Assembly: GCA_021325365.1 (NCBI GenBank)
Contig: JAJPHF010000139.1
Location: 62,001-126,000 of the forward strand
From: Pseudomonadota bacterium
GTDB lineage: Bacteria > Chloroflexota > UBA6077 > JAJPHF01
DNA length: 64,000 nt
Direction of reading: 5' to 3'
Within the stretch, counting starts at the first letter, position 1. Every line of letters begins with the position of its first letter. Positions 9,301 to 16,358 of the stretch are shown here, piece after piece. The position numbers and the translations under genes were made by a program. The notes under the pieces were generated by a model. That model had not been told where the DNA came from. It saw nothing but the letters and a program-made list of their open reading frames with translations, and did no database searches.

Positions 9301-9870
9301 GTGGGCACGACGGACATCTGGATGGCCGGCAAAGGGGCGCGCATGGCCGTGAGCGCCGCCGGCCCGTTCGTCAACCTGCTGACCGGCGCCGTCTGCGCCC
9401 TGGCGGCCCTGGCCGTGTCCGACGTCACGATCCGCGCTGCCCTGTTCAGCCTCGCCGGCATCTCCTATCTCCTGGTCATCAGCAACCTGCACCCCTTTAT
9501 GGAGCTCGACGGGTACTACATCCTGGTCGACTGGCTAGAGATGCCGTCGCTTCGCAAGCGCGCGCTGCGGTTTCTCCGCCGTGACCTGTGGCGATGCTTG
9601 CGGGCGCGTCGCTTCGACCGCGAAGAGCGCATCCTGGCCGCTTTCGGAGCCGCCGTCCTGCTGTTCACGGTGCCCATGGGGCTGGGGCTCGTGGTGTTCT
9701 TCCACGACCTGTTCGTGAATCACCTGAGCGCGCTGCTGTCCGTCGGCGGCAGCGAGCTGCTGGGGTGGGCCTGCGGCGCGCTCGTTCTGCTAGCGTTCCT
9801 GATCCCATTCGCCTTTGAGCTGGAGCTTATCTCGCCTCAGCCGTTGACGTTGCACGGGCGAACGCAATAG
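6397..9870 (+). CDS. Triple-FHA, triple cyclic-nucleotide-binding, PqqD-like, M50 membrane protease fusion
   Basis: This 1157-residue protein has three FHA domains (about 30-112, 128-225, 230-330), three cyclic-nucleotide-binding domains (about 350-475, 483-600, 615-728), a PqqD-like domain (about 745-832) and an M50 site-2-protease-like membrane domain to the end. The protease site is His938-Glu-X-X-His942 (HEVGH) with Asp1038 in MELDGYY; about six hydrophobic segments surround it. Domains 1 and 3 keep the glycine-glutamate and arginine features of the cNMP phosphate cassette; domain 2 lacks the arginine and may be structural. PqqD-like domains hold RiPP leader peptides, and M50 proteins occur in RiPP loci (YydH in the yyd operon). 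I infer a regulated leader protease or maturation hub. It lies between the cyclase and, 24 bases on, the permease. Confidence 0.8.
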   Translation: MFETRKRDSAPNEAETDLIEVRRPAAPTTEIRWRRDSSFTIGRLSQNALALSDDLTVSGCHAEIQYVGTIAVIHDLGSTNGTLLNGEPLQVPTRLAPGDRINVGSAELVFNPPSPTAAGPPPRAHDADVFYVRCADALPFVFRWDRGQPLKIGRLAVNTLAFTDDRDVSRRHAEIQYVGDAATIQDVGSANGTFLNGEPVQGPARLAPGDRIGMGNTEMVFQPELATPAAEAWLEVQSGPAQQPVPAEIRLPAARCVFLGRGPHCDVVLPDPAVAERHACIQTYCGDYVFTDLCSSTGTFLNGRRIFGGIRLKPDDVLQLGSMRFRFKCPQAAPPAALAGGEADPSASATLHSLPPFNQLPTELLAALAENCEWITVDAGADLIPDTRRELPAALYILAEGKAHVVGTVGVRHQQAYVVAELRRGDLIGERALITGRPYSRRVVADTPLRALRITRAAYAERWATNPRLRALFEEQLPQLALRRQLERTLLLRCLPADVVDRLLPRLHAVAYAAGDQLAQRGQPNDRFLLLVAGRARVQALRGEREVALGQIGAGECVGEAIAAPDGVYSSTVIAETPVEAYSLSRADFEAATAGHPARTGLLSGSLELTPPNLLLESIAPFNALPPQLVTRIATHMRLKRFYADEVVIEQDDVASAFYIVLSGTVQVSFHTASGEEKVITTLGPGQHFGEAALLTGEGRNARVRALEDCQLWALYKDGFEEALEYGRAYQLDAYFGQDLRMRSRPRRLAEIEIVRQSGGADAGYILHRPSSKSYLRLSEQGMFVWGLLDGDHTINDLCVAYLAKYHNFDLELIASTVAQLQALGFVEVPPVDLHRGAVDQRAPAWRRALTTAFQVLTWRKEFSQADAWFDALYRQGGRVLFAPLALALLGLLAVAGLAAFGYLLLVELRGSPPGREMMQGAALAIVLLGFLLITALHEVGHGLTCKHYGRRVNGAGLGIAYLFPYAFVGTTDIWMAGKGARMAVSAAGPFVNLLTGAVCALAALAVSDVTIRAALFSLAGISYLLVISNLHPFMELDGYYILVDWLEMPSLRKRALRFLRRDLWRCLRARRFDREERILAAFGAAVLLFTVPMGLGLVVFFHDLFVNHLSALLSVGGSELLGWACGALVLLAFLIPFAFELELISPQPLTLHGRTQ

Positions 9871-9894
9871 CCCTGCAAGCTATAGGATCCTGAA

Positions 9895-12261
9895 ATGCTG
9901 CTCAAGAAAGCCTGGCGCGACCTCTCCGCGCGCAAGCTGCGCACCCTACTGGTAGTGCTGAGCGTCGCCATCGGCGTGTTCGGGGTCAGCGCGATCAAGA
10001 TCCTCGGCGACCAATTCGAGCGGGCCGCGCTCGAGCAATACGCTGCCTCGCGCCCCCCCGACCTCACGATGGACACCACTCCAGTGTCCACCGAGCAGAC
10101 TGACAAGCTCGCCAGCCTGGACAACGTTCAGTCGGTCGAGCGGCGCATTGCCAGCACCGCGCGCTGGCAGCCCCCGAGCGGCGATCGGAAGGAGAGCATT
10201 GCCGTCCAGGGTGTCGGCGATTTTCACGCCGACGCCACCCTCGACCGCGTGCGGGTGACCCGGGGCGCCCTGCCGAGCGCCGGGGAAGTGCTGTTCGAGA
10301 AGGGGTCACGCCAGAAGTACGGGCTGCAGATCGGTCAGGAAGTCACTCTGACCAGCGGCGACCGCGAGCAGACCTTCAAGATCTCGGGCTTCGGCGATAA
10401 CCCAAACGTGATGAGCGCGGCAGCCGTGGGCTTCGCCTCCGTGTGGCTGAACCAGGACGATGCAGAGAACCTGCTCCAGCTGGGTGGCGCGAACCGCCTG
10501 CTGATCAAGATGAAGCGCCAAGACACGGCAGACGTTCGTGCGGATACAGAGAAGCGTGTTCGCGAGTCCCTGGAAGGCGACGACGTCACGATAATCCGGA
10601 GCGACGTGCGCGACCCGGCGGTGGTGCCCGGCAAGGACACTCTAGACTCGCTGCGTACGCTGTTGCTGGTGTTCGCGATTCTGGGCGCTCTCACCAGCGG
10701 GCTGCTGGTCATCAATACCGTGTGTACGGTCATACTCGAGCAGCGGCCACAGATCGGCTCCATGAAGGCCGTCGGCGGTACGATGGCGCAGGTCATGCGC
10801 ATCTATCTGATGCTGGCACTGTTGTATGGCATTTTGGGTACCGCGCTTGGCCTGGCGGCGGCGATCGGCTTCAATCTCTTAGCGAGCGGTCTCCGCGCCG
10901 CGGCGCTGGATGAAGCGCCGACGGCGCTCAGCGTCAGCGCCGGGGCCGTGGCGCTGGCTGTTGGCGTGGGCGTCGGCATCTGTCTCCTCGCGGCGCTGAT
11001 TCCGAGCTGGCTCGGGTCGCGCGTCACCATCCGCGAGGCGATCGTATCGTACGGTCTCGCGTCGGACTTCGGCCGGACCCTGTGGGACCGCGCGATCGCG
11101 CGACTGACCATCCTGCCGCAGGCAGCGATTCTCGCCTCACGGAACCTGTTTCGGCAGACCAACCGCGCGCTGTTCACCATCCTCGGCCTGGCGGTAACGA
11201 CCGCCCTCATCATCGCCGTGCTCGCCGCGCTCAGCTCGCTGTTCACGCGCCTGGAGGTGTCCAGCAAAGCCCTCAAGGCCGACCTGGGATTTGCCTTCGA
11301 CGCGCCGGTCGAGGACGAGAAGGTCGATACCGCGCTCCAGGACACCACGGGCATCGACCGCCGCGAGCTGTGGATCGTCTCGTCGGCGAAGTCGGACGGC
11401 AAGGTCGTGTCCGTCACCGGCCTGCCCTGGAACACGGACCTGTTCGATCGGAGCACGGTGCAGGGCGGCGGGCGGTGGTTCGGCGAGGATCGCGACGACG
11501 AGGTAGTGATCACGCAGCGGCTCGCCACGCGGCGCGGGCTGAAACTGCAGGATCGGATCGAGCTGCAGAGCGGCTCCCACCCGACGCAAGCGTGGACGAT
11601 TGTCGGCATCGTCCCAGGCGCGGGAGCGGACGCGCTCGCGCCCGAAGGCGCCGTCTATGCGTCACGGGAGGCCGTGCGCAAGCTGCTCGATTTCCCCGAT
11701 GGACGCGGCAACTATCTGTACGCGCGCCTGGTCGACCATAGGGACGCCCAGGTCGATGCGAAAGCGACCGCGATTTCGGACGCGCTGGCGAACGCCGAGC
11801 TGTCCAATACGCCAGTGAAGATGTATGAGCAAGAGGAGAACAACCAGCGCGCCTTCATGGTGTTCATCCTGGTGTTTCTCTTGATGATCCTGATCGTGTC
11901 GGTAGTTGGCGCGCTAGGGCTGTTCAGCACCCTCACCATGAACGTGCTAGAGCGGCGGCGGGAGATCGGCGTGATGCGCTCGGTTGGCGCTTCGACGGGC
12001 ACGATCCTCTGGACCTTCCTGTTGGAGGGCTTGCTCCTGGGGATGGTCGGCTGGGGCCTGGGCGTCGTATTGGGCGGGCCGGCAGGCCGGTTGTTGGTCG
12101 ACTTCCTGAGCGACAAGCTGTTTGCCATGGAGTATGCCGCGGTGCCAGCGAGCGCCCTGGTGACGCTGATCGGCATCCTGGGCGTGGCTTTCGTGGCCAG
12201 TATCGGCCCGGCGATGGTCGCGGCCCGGATGAAGATCGCGGAAATCCTTCGCTACGCCTGA
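9895..12261 (+). CDS. FtsX/MacB-like ABC transporter permease
   Basis: This 788-residue membrane protein has an N-terminal transmembrane helix (about 15-35), a MacB-like extracytoplasmic domain (about 40-250), an FtsX-type helix bundle (about 255-375), then a second cycle: a helix near 420-445, a second extracytoplasmic domain and a C-terminal FtsX bundle (about 660-785). This duplicated layout is normal for the long MacB/LolCE-like permeases that move lipids, peptides or antibiotics. It has no ATPase domain of its own; the only MacB/LolD-type ATPase nearby is the FHA-ABC protein at 14768-16315, so I infer that the two form one transporter for the peptide. An AGGA ribosome binding site precedes the ATG. 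Confidence 0.85.
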   Translation: MLLKKAWRDLSARKLRTLLVVLSVAIGVFGVSAIKILGDQFERAALEQYAASRPPDLTMDTTPVSTEQTDKLASLDNVQSVERRIASTARWQPPSGDRKESIAVQGVGDFHADATLDRVRVTRGALPSAGEVLFEKGSRQKYGLQIGQEVTLTSGDREQTFKISGFGDNPNVMSAAAVGFASVWLNQDDAENLLQLGGANRLLIKMKRQDTADVRADTEKRVRESLEGDDVTIIRSDVRDPAVVPGKDTLDSLRTLLLVFAILGALTSGLLVINTVCTVILEQRPQIGSMKAVGGTMAQVMRIYLMLALLYGILGTALGLAAAIGFNLLASGLRAAALDEAPTALSVSAGAVALAVGVGVGICLLAALIPSWLGSRVTIREAIVSYGLASDFGRTLWDRAIARLTILPQAAILASRNLFRQTNRALFTILGLAVTTALIIAVLAALSSLFTRLEVSSKALKADLGFAFDAPVEDEKVDTALQDTTGIDRRELWIVSSAKSDGKVVSVTGLPWNTDLFDRSTVQGGGRWFGEDRDDEVVITQRLATRRGLKLQDRIELQSGSHPTQAWTIVGIVPGAGADALAPEGAVYASREAVRKLLDFPDGRGNYLYARLVDHRDAQVDAKATAISDALANAELSNTPVKMYEQEENNQRAFMVFILVFLLMILIVSVVGALGLFSTLTMNVLERRREIGVMRSVGASTGTILWTFLLEGLLLGMVGWGLGVVLGGPAGRLLVDFLSDKLFAMEYAAVPASALVTLIGILGVAFVASIGPAMVAARMKIAEILRYA

Positions 12262-12451
12262 GTCCTCGGCAGCCGGCGGCCACGCTGCCCAGCCGCATCG
12301 GCCCCACCGCCGCGAGCACAGCCCAGGCTCTTGCGCCTCAGCCGCCGTGCCGCGACCCAGCCCCAGCATCCGAAGCCCACGCTTTAGCGCCTCTCCGCCG
12401 GCCGGTCCGCTTTGGATTGGCCCAACGGTCGGCCTTGACTAGTCATTCTAC

Positions 12452-12480
12452 TTGACGGCTGATAAGGGAGTGCTTACAAT
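12452..12480 (+). promoter_or_regulatory. Candidate sigma-70-type promoter for the precursor operon
   Basis: TTGACG at 12452-12457 and TACAAT at 12475-12480 are separated by exactly 17 bases, close to the housekeeping consensus in an otherwise GC-rich stretch. It would give a leader of roughly 440 bases before the precursor ATG at 12929. No mapping data support it. Confidence 0.5.
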
Positions 12481-12928
12481 GCGCCAAGCCAACCACTAGG
12501 CGGTCGCAAGTGGTCCTGCGAAACAGGATGAGAGAGGTGGAGCCAGTTAGCGATCTTATCGCGTGAAATGCTAGCACGTTAATACCCGTCGGCCAAAGCA
12601 CGGTGATTCTGTTATCCATTGCGACACGATGATGCACCGTACAGCTACTCCTGAGGCGCGGCTGGACGCGGGAGTCTTGCCTCCACTGGGGCTCCTGTCA
12701 GTACATGCGCGCGACCGCCCTCGCCCCGCCCCCTTCCCCTCGTCCAAGCGGGGACTTTTTGAGAGGAGGATGCATCAAGAAGAGGCATAACCCGCAGTAC
12801 CCCTCGTCAAAAAATCCTGCCCTATGCTACGCTGGCGACGTGACGGACCGCCGACGAGACAAGTGAATATCTCGGCGGCAGCGGGTCCGGGAAGCCGGAG
12901 TGTATCGGACTCGATAGGAGGGAACGAT
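12481..12928 (+). other. Long, possibly structured 5' leader of the RiPP precursor
   Basis: No credible gene lies in this 448-base stretch. It holds several small inverted repeats that could form consecutive hairpins: ACCACT/AGTGGT (12492-12497 with 12509-12514), TCCTG/CAGGA (12514-12518 with 12524-12528) and GCGAT/ATCGC (12550-12554 with 12558-12562). A terminator-like structure follows at 12724-12760. It matches no riboswitch class I can recognise; in particular I see no cobalamin box, although a B12-type radical SAM enzyme is in the cluster. It may be an untranslated leader or a separate small RNA. Confidence 0.3.
12724..12760 (+). terminator. Candidate attenuator upstream of the precursor
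   Basis: CCCCGC (12724-12729) can pair with GCGGGG (12748-12753) over an 18-base loop, and a run of five T follows at 12756-12760. This is the order expected of an intrinsic terminator within the leader. The stem is only 6 bp, so it is weak and may act as a conditional stop. Confidence 0.35.
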
Positions 12929-13222
12929 ATGGCAACCCAACCCACCGAGCAGCAGGTCCAGGAAATGGTCCCCCAGCGCGAGCTGTCGCCTGGTTTCCAG
13001 GCGATGATCGGCCGGATGATTGCCGACCCCGAGTTCCGGAAGCAGTTGGCGGCAGACCCCGAGGGTGCGCTCAAGAACGCCAACATCCAGCTGAGCCCGG
13101 AGGAGATGCAGCGCTTCCGGACGATGAAGCCGGAGGATCGCGCGAAGCTCACCCAGGAGCTGGACGCCCGCGACTCCAAGTCGTGGTGGATCGTCATCTG
13201 GCGCTGGTTCTCGTGGTGGTAG
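12929..13222 (+). CDS. RiPP precursor peptide with Trp-rich core (NHLP/Os1348-like leader)
   Basis: This 97-residue peptide has an excellent ribosome binding site (ATAGGAGGG) before its ATG. Residues 18-65 form a leader with the pattern DPEFRKQLAADPEGALKNAN and then LSPEEM, typical of the Nif11/NHLP-type leaders, including those called Os1348 family, found beside RiPP radical SAM enzymes. After a charged linker the peptide ends SKSWWIVIWRWFSWW, with six Trp and one Phe in the last 12 residues and a free WW terminus. I infer that the core begins near residue 82-86 and is modified by the radical SAM enzymes encoded at 13216 and 18813. No GG or obvious protease site separates leader and core. 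There is no Cys in the core, so lanthionines and thioether links are excluded. Confidence 0.8.
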   Translation: MATQPTEQQVQEMVPQRELSPGFQAMIGRMIADPEFRKQLAADPEGALKNANIQLSPEEMQRFRTMKPEDRAKLTQELDARDSKSWWIVIWRWFSWW

Positions 13223-14742
13223 GCGTTCGTTTGGGGGCGGCCGCCGATTCGGCCGCCCCCACTCCCACCGCCGGCTGGCGCGCGGCCGAGGTCCACCTGA
13301 TCGAAGACGGTGGCCTGCTCGCCCTGGCCGTCCGCCACAGCCGTCTCTACGCTCTGCAGCCGGTGGAGGCGGCGGTGCTGCGTCTGCCGCCGCCCATCGG
13401 CGTCTCGACGGCCCAGGAGCGCCTGGCGTCGCAATTCGACCGGGCAACCGTCGCCGCGGCCTGTGCGTCGTTGCTGGACCGGGGCCTGTTGCTTCCGCAG
13501 GACGCGCCCGAAGCGGAGCCATTGCCGCGCGGGCCGCTTACGCGCCTCGAGCTGGGCGTGGCCGAGGACTGCAACCTGCGGTGTCCCTATTGTTTCGTGT
13601 CGCAGGGAAGTTTTGGCGGCACGCGACGCCTCATGCCGTGGCCCGTCGCCCAGCGAGCCGTCGAGCTGCTGTTTGCGGAGAGCGGCCCCGCGCCCCTGCT
13701 CCAGATCGGGTTCTACGGCGGCGAGCCGCTGCTCAACACCGCGGTGGTGCGGCAGGTTATCACCGAGGCCACGGCGCGCGCCGAGCAGGCTGGCAAGCAG
13801 GTCGGCTTCGACTTGATCACGAACGGCACGCGCCTCACGGCCGATCTGGTCGCCTTCCTGCGGGCGCACCGCGTGGCCGTGCAGGTGTCCCTGGATGGCC
13901 CAGCCGCCACGAACGACGCCATCCGGCCCAATCTCGGGGGGCGGGGCTCGTACCGGCAAGCGACCGCGCCGCTGCGCTTCTTCGCGGGCTACCCGGCGTT
14001 ACAAGCCCGAGCCACGCTGACGCGCGCGAATCCCGCCGCGGACGATATCGTCGAGCATCTGCTGGGCCTCGACCTACCAAGCGTGGTGGCGCGGCCCGTG
14101 GTTGGCGCCGAGGGCGACCTGGGGCTCGACGAGGCCGCCGCGCGCCGCATCGTCGCGGGCTACGGACGGTTGGCGGAGCGCTGCCTGGCGGCGGCGAGCG
14201 ACGCGGAGGCGGCACGGCGCAGCGCGCCCTTCCTGGGGTACTTCGGCAAGCTGATGGAGGGGCGGCCCCGGCGCGTGCCGTGCCAGCAGGAGGCCTGGAC
14301 GGTTGCGTGCGCCGCCGACGGGGCGCTATATCCCTGCAAGGACATGGCGGCCAAGCCGCAATACCAGATCGGCACCGTCTGGAGCGGCATCGACTGGGCC
14401 AAGGCCTATGACGACGCGCGCGGCAAACTGCTCTGCCAGCAGCAGGCGCCCAAGAAAGCGGAGTGCAAGACGTGCTGGGCCCGCGAGCTGTGCCAAATCA
14501 GTTGCATGCACGTCACGGTGGAGCCGAAGGGGGCAGACCAGGACGAGGCCCCCCAGTACAGCGGCTGGGAGTGTTGGACCAGCTTGCGGGTGATCGAGAT
14601 CGCGCTGGCCCTATTCCAGCGCCTGCGCCAGGAGCGGCCCGCCGTGTTCTGGGCGCTGCTCGGCGGGTACCAGGGGAGCGAGTCGCCTGCGATGGCTACC
14701 CTGCTGGCGCACCCTTCGTGCGCCCCGCCCGTCGAAGCTTAG
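13216..14742 (+). CDS. Radical SAM/SPASM peptide maturase
   Basis: This protein of about 508 residues has an N-terminal leader-binding-like region (about 20-95, PqqD/RRE-like by position and pattern), a radical SAM core with Cys119-X3-Cys123-X2-Cys126 (CNLRCPYC) and a GGEPL motif, and a Cys-rich SPASM region near the C-terminus (about 355-445, including CKTCWARELC) for extra Fe-S clusters. SPASM maturases cross-link, epimerise or otherwise modify peptides in the cytoplasm; a Trp-based C-C crosslink is an attractive guess for the WW-rich core. The start is uncertain: a GTG at 13216 overlaps the precursor stop (GTGGTAG), suggesting translational coupling; GTG at 13213 or 13183 and TTG at 13231 are alternatives. 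The next gene begins 25 bases on. Confidence 0.85.
   Translation: MVGVRLGAAADSAAPTPTAGWRAAEVHLIEDGGLLALAVRHSRLYALQPVEAAVLRLPPPIGVSTAQERLASQFDRATVAAACASLLDRGLLLPQDAPEAEPLPRGPLTRLELGVAEDCNLRCPYCFVSQGSFGGTRRLMPWPVAQRAVELLFAESGPAPLLQIGFYGGEPLLNTAVVRQVITEATARAEQAGKQVGFDLITNGTRLTADLVAFLRAHRVAVQVSLDGPAATNDAIRPNLGGRGSYRQATAPLRFFAGYPALQARATLTRANPAADDIVEHLLGLDLPSVVARPVVGAEGDLGLDEAAARRIVAGYGRLAERCLAAASDAEAARRSAPFLGYFGKLMEGRPRRVPCQQEAWTVACAADGALYPCKDMAAKPQYQIGTVWSGIDWAKAYDDARGKLLCQQQAPKKAECKTCWARELCQISCMHVTVEPKGADQDEAPQYSGWECWTSLRVIEIALALFQRLRQERPAVFWALLGGYQGSESPAMATLLAHPSCAPPVEA
13233..13260 (+). promoter_or_regulatory. Hairpin just after the precursor stop codon
   Basis: A perfect 11-bp stem (GGGGGCGGCCG with its complement) and a 6-base loop lie 10 bases after the precursor stop. 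RiPP loci often have such a structure to make more precursor than enzyme message. Here it would lie inside the radical SAM coding region if the GTG start is right. Confidence 0.5.
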
Positions 14743-14767
14743 CGGTAAGACTTTGGACGAGGTAGCG

Positions 14768-16315
14768 ATGTACTGCAGCGGATGCGGCGGCCTGAACGAT
14801 AACCAGGCCGCGTTCTGCACGCATTGCGGACGGGCGCTTCCCGGCCACCCGCGCGGCGTGGCGGTGGCAGGTCGCGGTGTGGGGGGGGGCGCGACCAAGC
14901 TGCAGGCCGCGCCCCCCTTGCCCCGGCCGGCGGGCGCGGCCCTTTACTTCCCGGGGCCACCTCGCAAGGGAGACCGCATCGAGCTAGATCCCCTGGCGCA
15001 GTGCACGGTCGGCCGCGCAGCGGACAACACGATAATCATCGACGACCAGTCGGTCTCGCGCGTTCATGCTTGTGTGAGCTACCACGAGGGCCAGTTCTTG
15101 GTGGCGGATCTGAATAGCCGCAATGGGACCTGGCTGAACGACGCCGTCGTGACGAGCCCAACGCCGCTGCACAACGGCGACATCCTGCGCCTGGGCGACG
15201 TGGAGCTGCAGTTCCAGGGGCCGGATGGCGAGGGGACGCAGCTCCTGGCGCAAGGCGACTGCCTGCAGCTTGCCGACGGCCAGGAGATTCCCCTCACCGG
15301 CGATGACCTGTACATTGGCCGCGCGCCCACGAATGACATCGTGTTCGACGACGACGCCACGTCGCGGCAACATGCGCGGCTCCAGCACCTCCCGCAGGGC
15401 TGGCTGCTCAGCGACCTGGACAGCAGCAATGGCACCTGGGTCAACGGCCAGCGACTCTCGGGCCCGGTGTTTCTGACGGCCGAAGACACCATCGCGATCG
15501 GCTGCTTGAACCTGACCTACCACCAGGGCGGCGTCCCGGCCGCGGCCGTGCGCCGCACCCAGGTGATCCACCGGCGCGACGGCGCGCTCGTCGTCGCGTC
15601 CGACGCGCGGCCCATACGGCCTGGCGGGGCGGCCGGGCCTGCCGGCGTGCCCATCGTGGTTCTGCACGAAATCGTGAAGAGCTACCGCGGCAGCGCGGGC
15701 ACGTCCACGGTGCTCAAGGGCGTCTCCCTCTCGGTGCAACCGGGAGAGTTCGTGGCTATTGTAGGCCCTTCCGGCTGTGGCAAGTCCACGCTGCTAAACA
15801 TCATCACCGGGATTGACCGACCGGATAGTGGCGAGGTGAACGTCCGAGGCCAGGACATCCTGAGCCTGAGCACCGACGCGCTGGCGCGCTGGCGCGGCCG
15901 CAACCTGGGGATCGTGTTCCAGTTCTTCCAGCTGCTCCCCACGCTGACCGTGCTCGAAAACGTGATGCTGCCGATGGCCTTCTGCGGCATGTATCGCGGG
16001 CGCGAGCGTCGCGCGCGCGCGATGGAGATGCTGCGCCTGGTGGGCATGGAGGACAAGGCGAACCGCCTGCCCAGCGCCCTATCGGGCGGGCAGCAGCAGC
16101 GCATCGCCATCGCGCGGGCCCTGGCCAACGACGCGCCGGTGCTGGTGGCCGACGAGCCGACCGGCAATCTGGATAGCGCGACGAGCCAACAGATGTTCGA
16201 CCTGTTCCTCACCCTCGTGGCCAAGGGGAAAACCGTGCTGATGGTCACTCACGATCCCGTGCTGGCGCGTAGCGCCGGCCGTCGGGTGGAGATGCTCGAC
16301 GGCGCAATCGTTTAG
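14768..16315 (+). CDS. Zinc ribbon-FHA-FHA-ABC transporter ATPase
   Basis: This 515-residue protein begins with a zinc ribbon (Cys3, Cys6, Cys17, Cys20), then two FHA domains (about 60-140 and 165-255), then a MacB/LolD-type ATPase (about 298-515) with Walker A GPSGCGKST (Gly333, Lys339), signature LSGGQQQR (about 438-445) and Walker B with DEPTGNLD. Such ATPases power FtsX-type permeases; the candidate partner is at 9895-12261, upstream of the precursor. The FHA domains imply that transport is controlled by threonine phosphorylation, presumably by the kinase at 20909. A TTG five codons upstream is possible, but the ATG has a better-placed GAGG. Confidence 0.85.
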   Translation: MYCSGCGGLNDNQAAFCTHCGRALPGHPRGVAVAGRGVGGGATKLQAAPPLPRPAGAALYFPGPPRKGDRIELDPLAQCTVGRAADNTIIIDDQSVSRVHACVSYHEGQFLVADLNSRNGTWLNDAVVTSPTPLHNGDILRLGDVELQFQGPDGEGTQLLAQGDCLQLADGQEIPLTGDDLYIGRAPTNDIVFDDDATSRQHARLQHLPQGWLLSDLDSSNGTWVNGQRLSGPVFLTAEDTIAIGCLNLTYHQGGVPAAAVRRTQVIHRRDGALVVASDARPIRPGGAAGPAGVPIVVLHEIVKSYRGSAGTSTVLKGVSLSVQPGEFVAIVGPSGCGKSTLLNIITGIDRPDSGEVNVRGQDILSLSTDALARWRGRNLGIVFQFFQLLPTLTVLENVMLPMAFCGMYRGRERRARAMEMLRLVGMEDKANRLPSALSGGQQQRIAIARALANDAPVLVADEPTGNLDSATSQQMFDLFLTLVAKGKTVLMVTHDPVLARSAGRRVEMLDGAIV

Positions 16316-16358
16316 CCCGTATGCCTCGGCCCACAATCAGACGCCGCGGAGGTGGATC

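Noticed and set aside
12443..12637. Minus-strand 64-codon frame in the leader region
   Set aside because: It overlaps the best promoter, has no ribosome binding site and no protein-like pattern.
12481..12928. Known riboswitch (cobalamin, SAM or c-di-GMP class)
   Set aside because: None of the conserved boxes I know for these classes is present; only small stems are seen.
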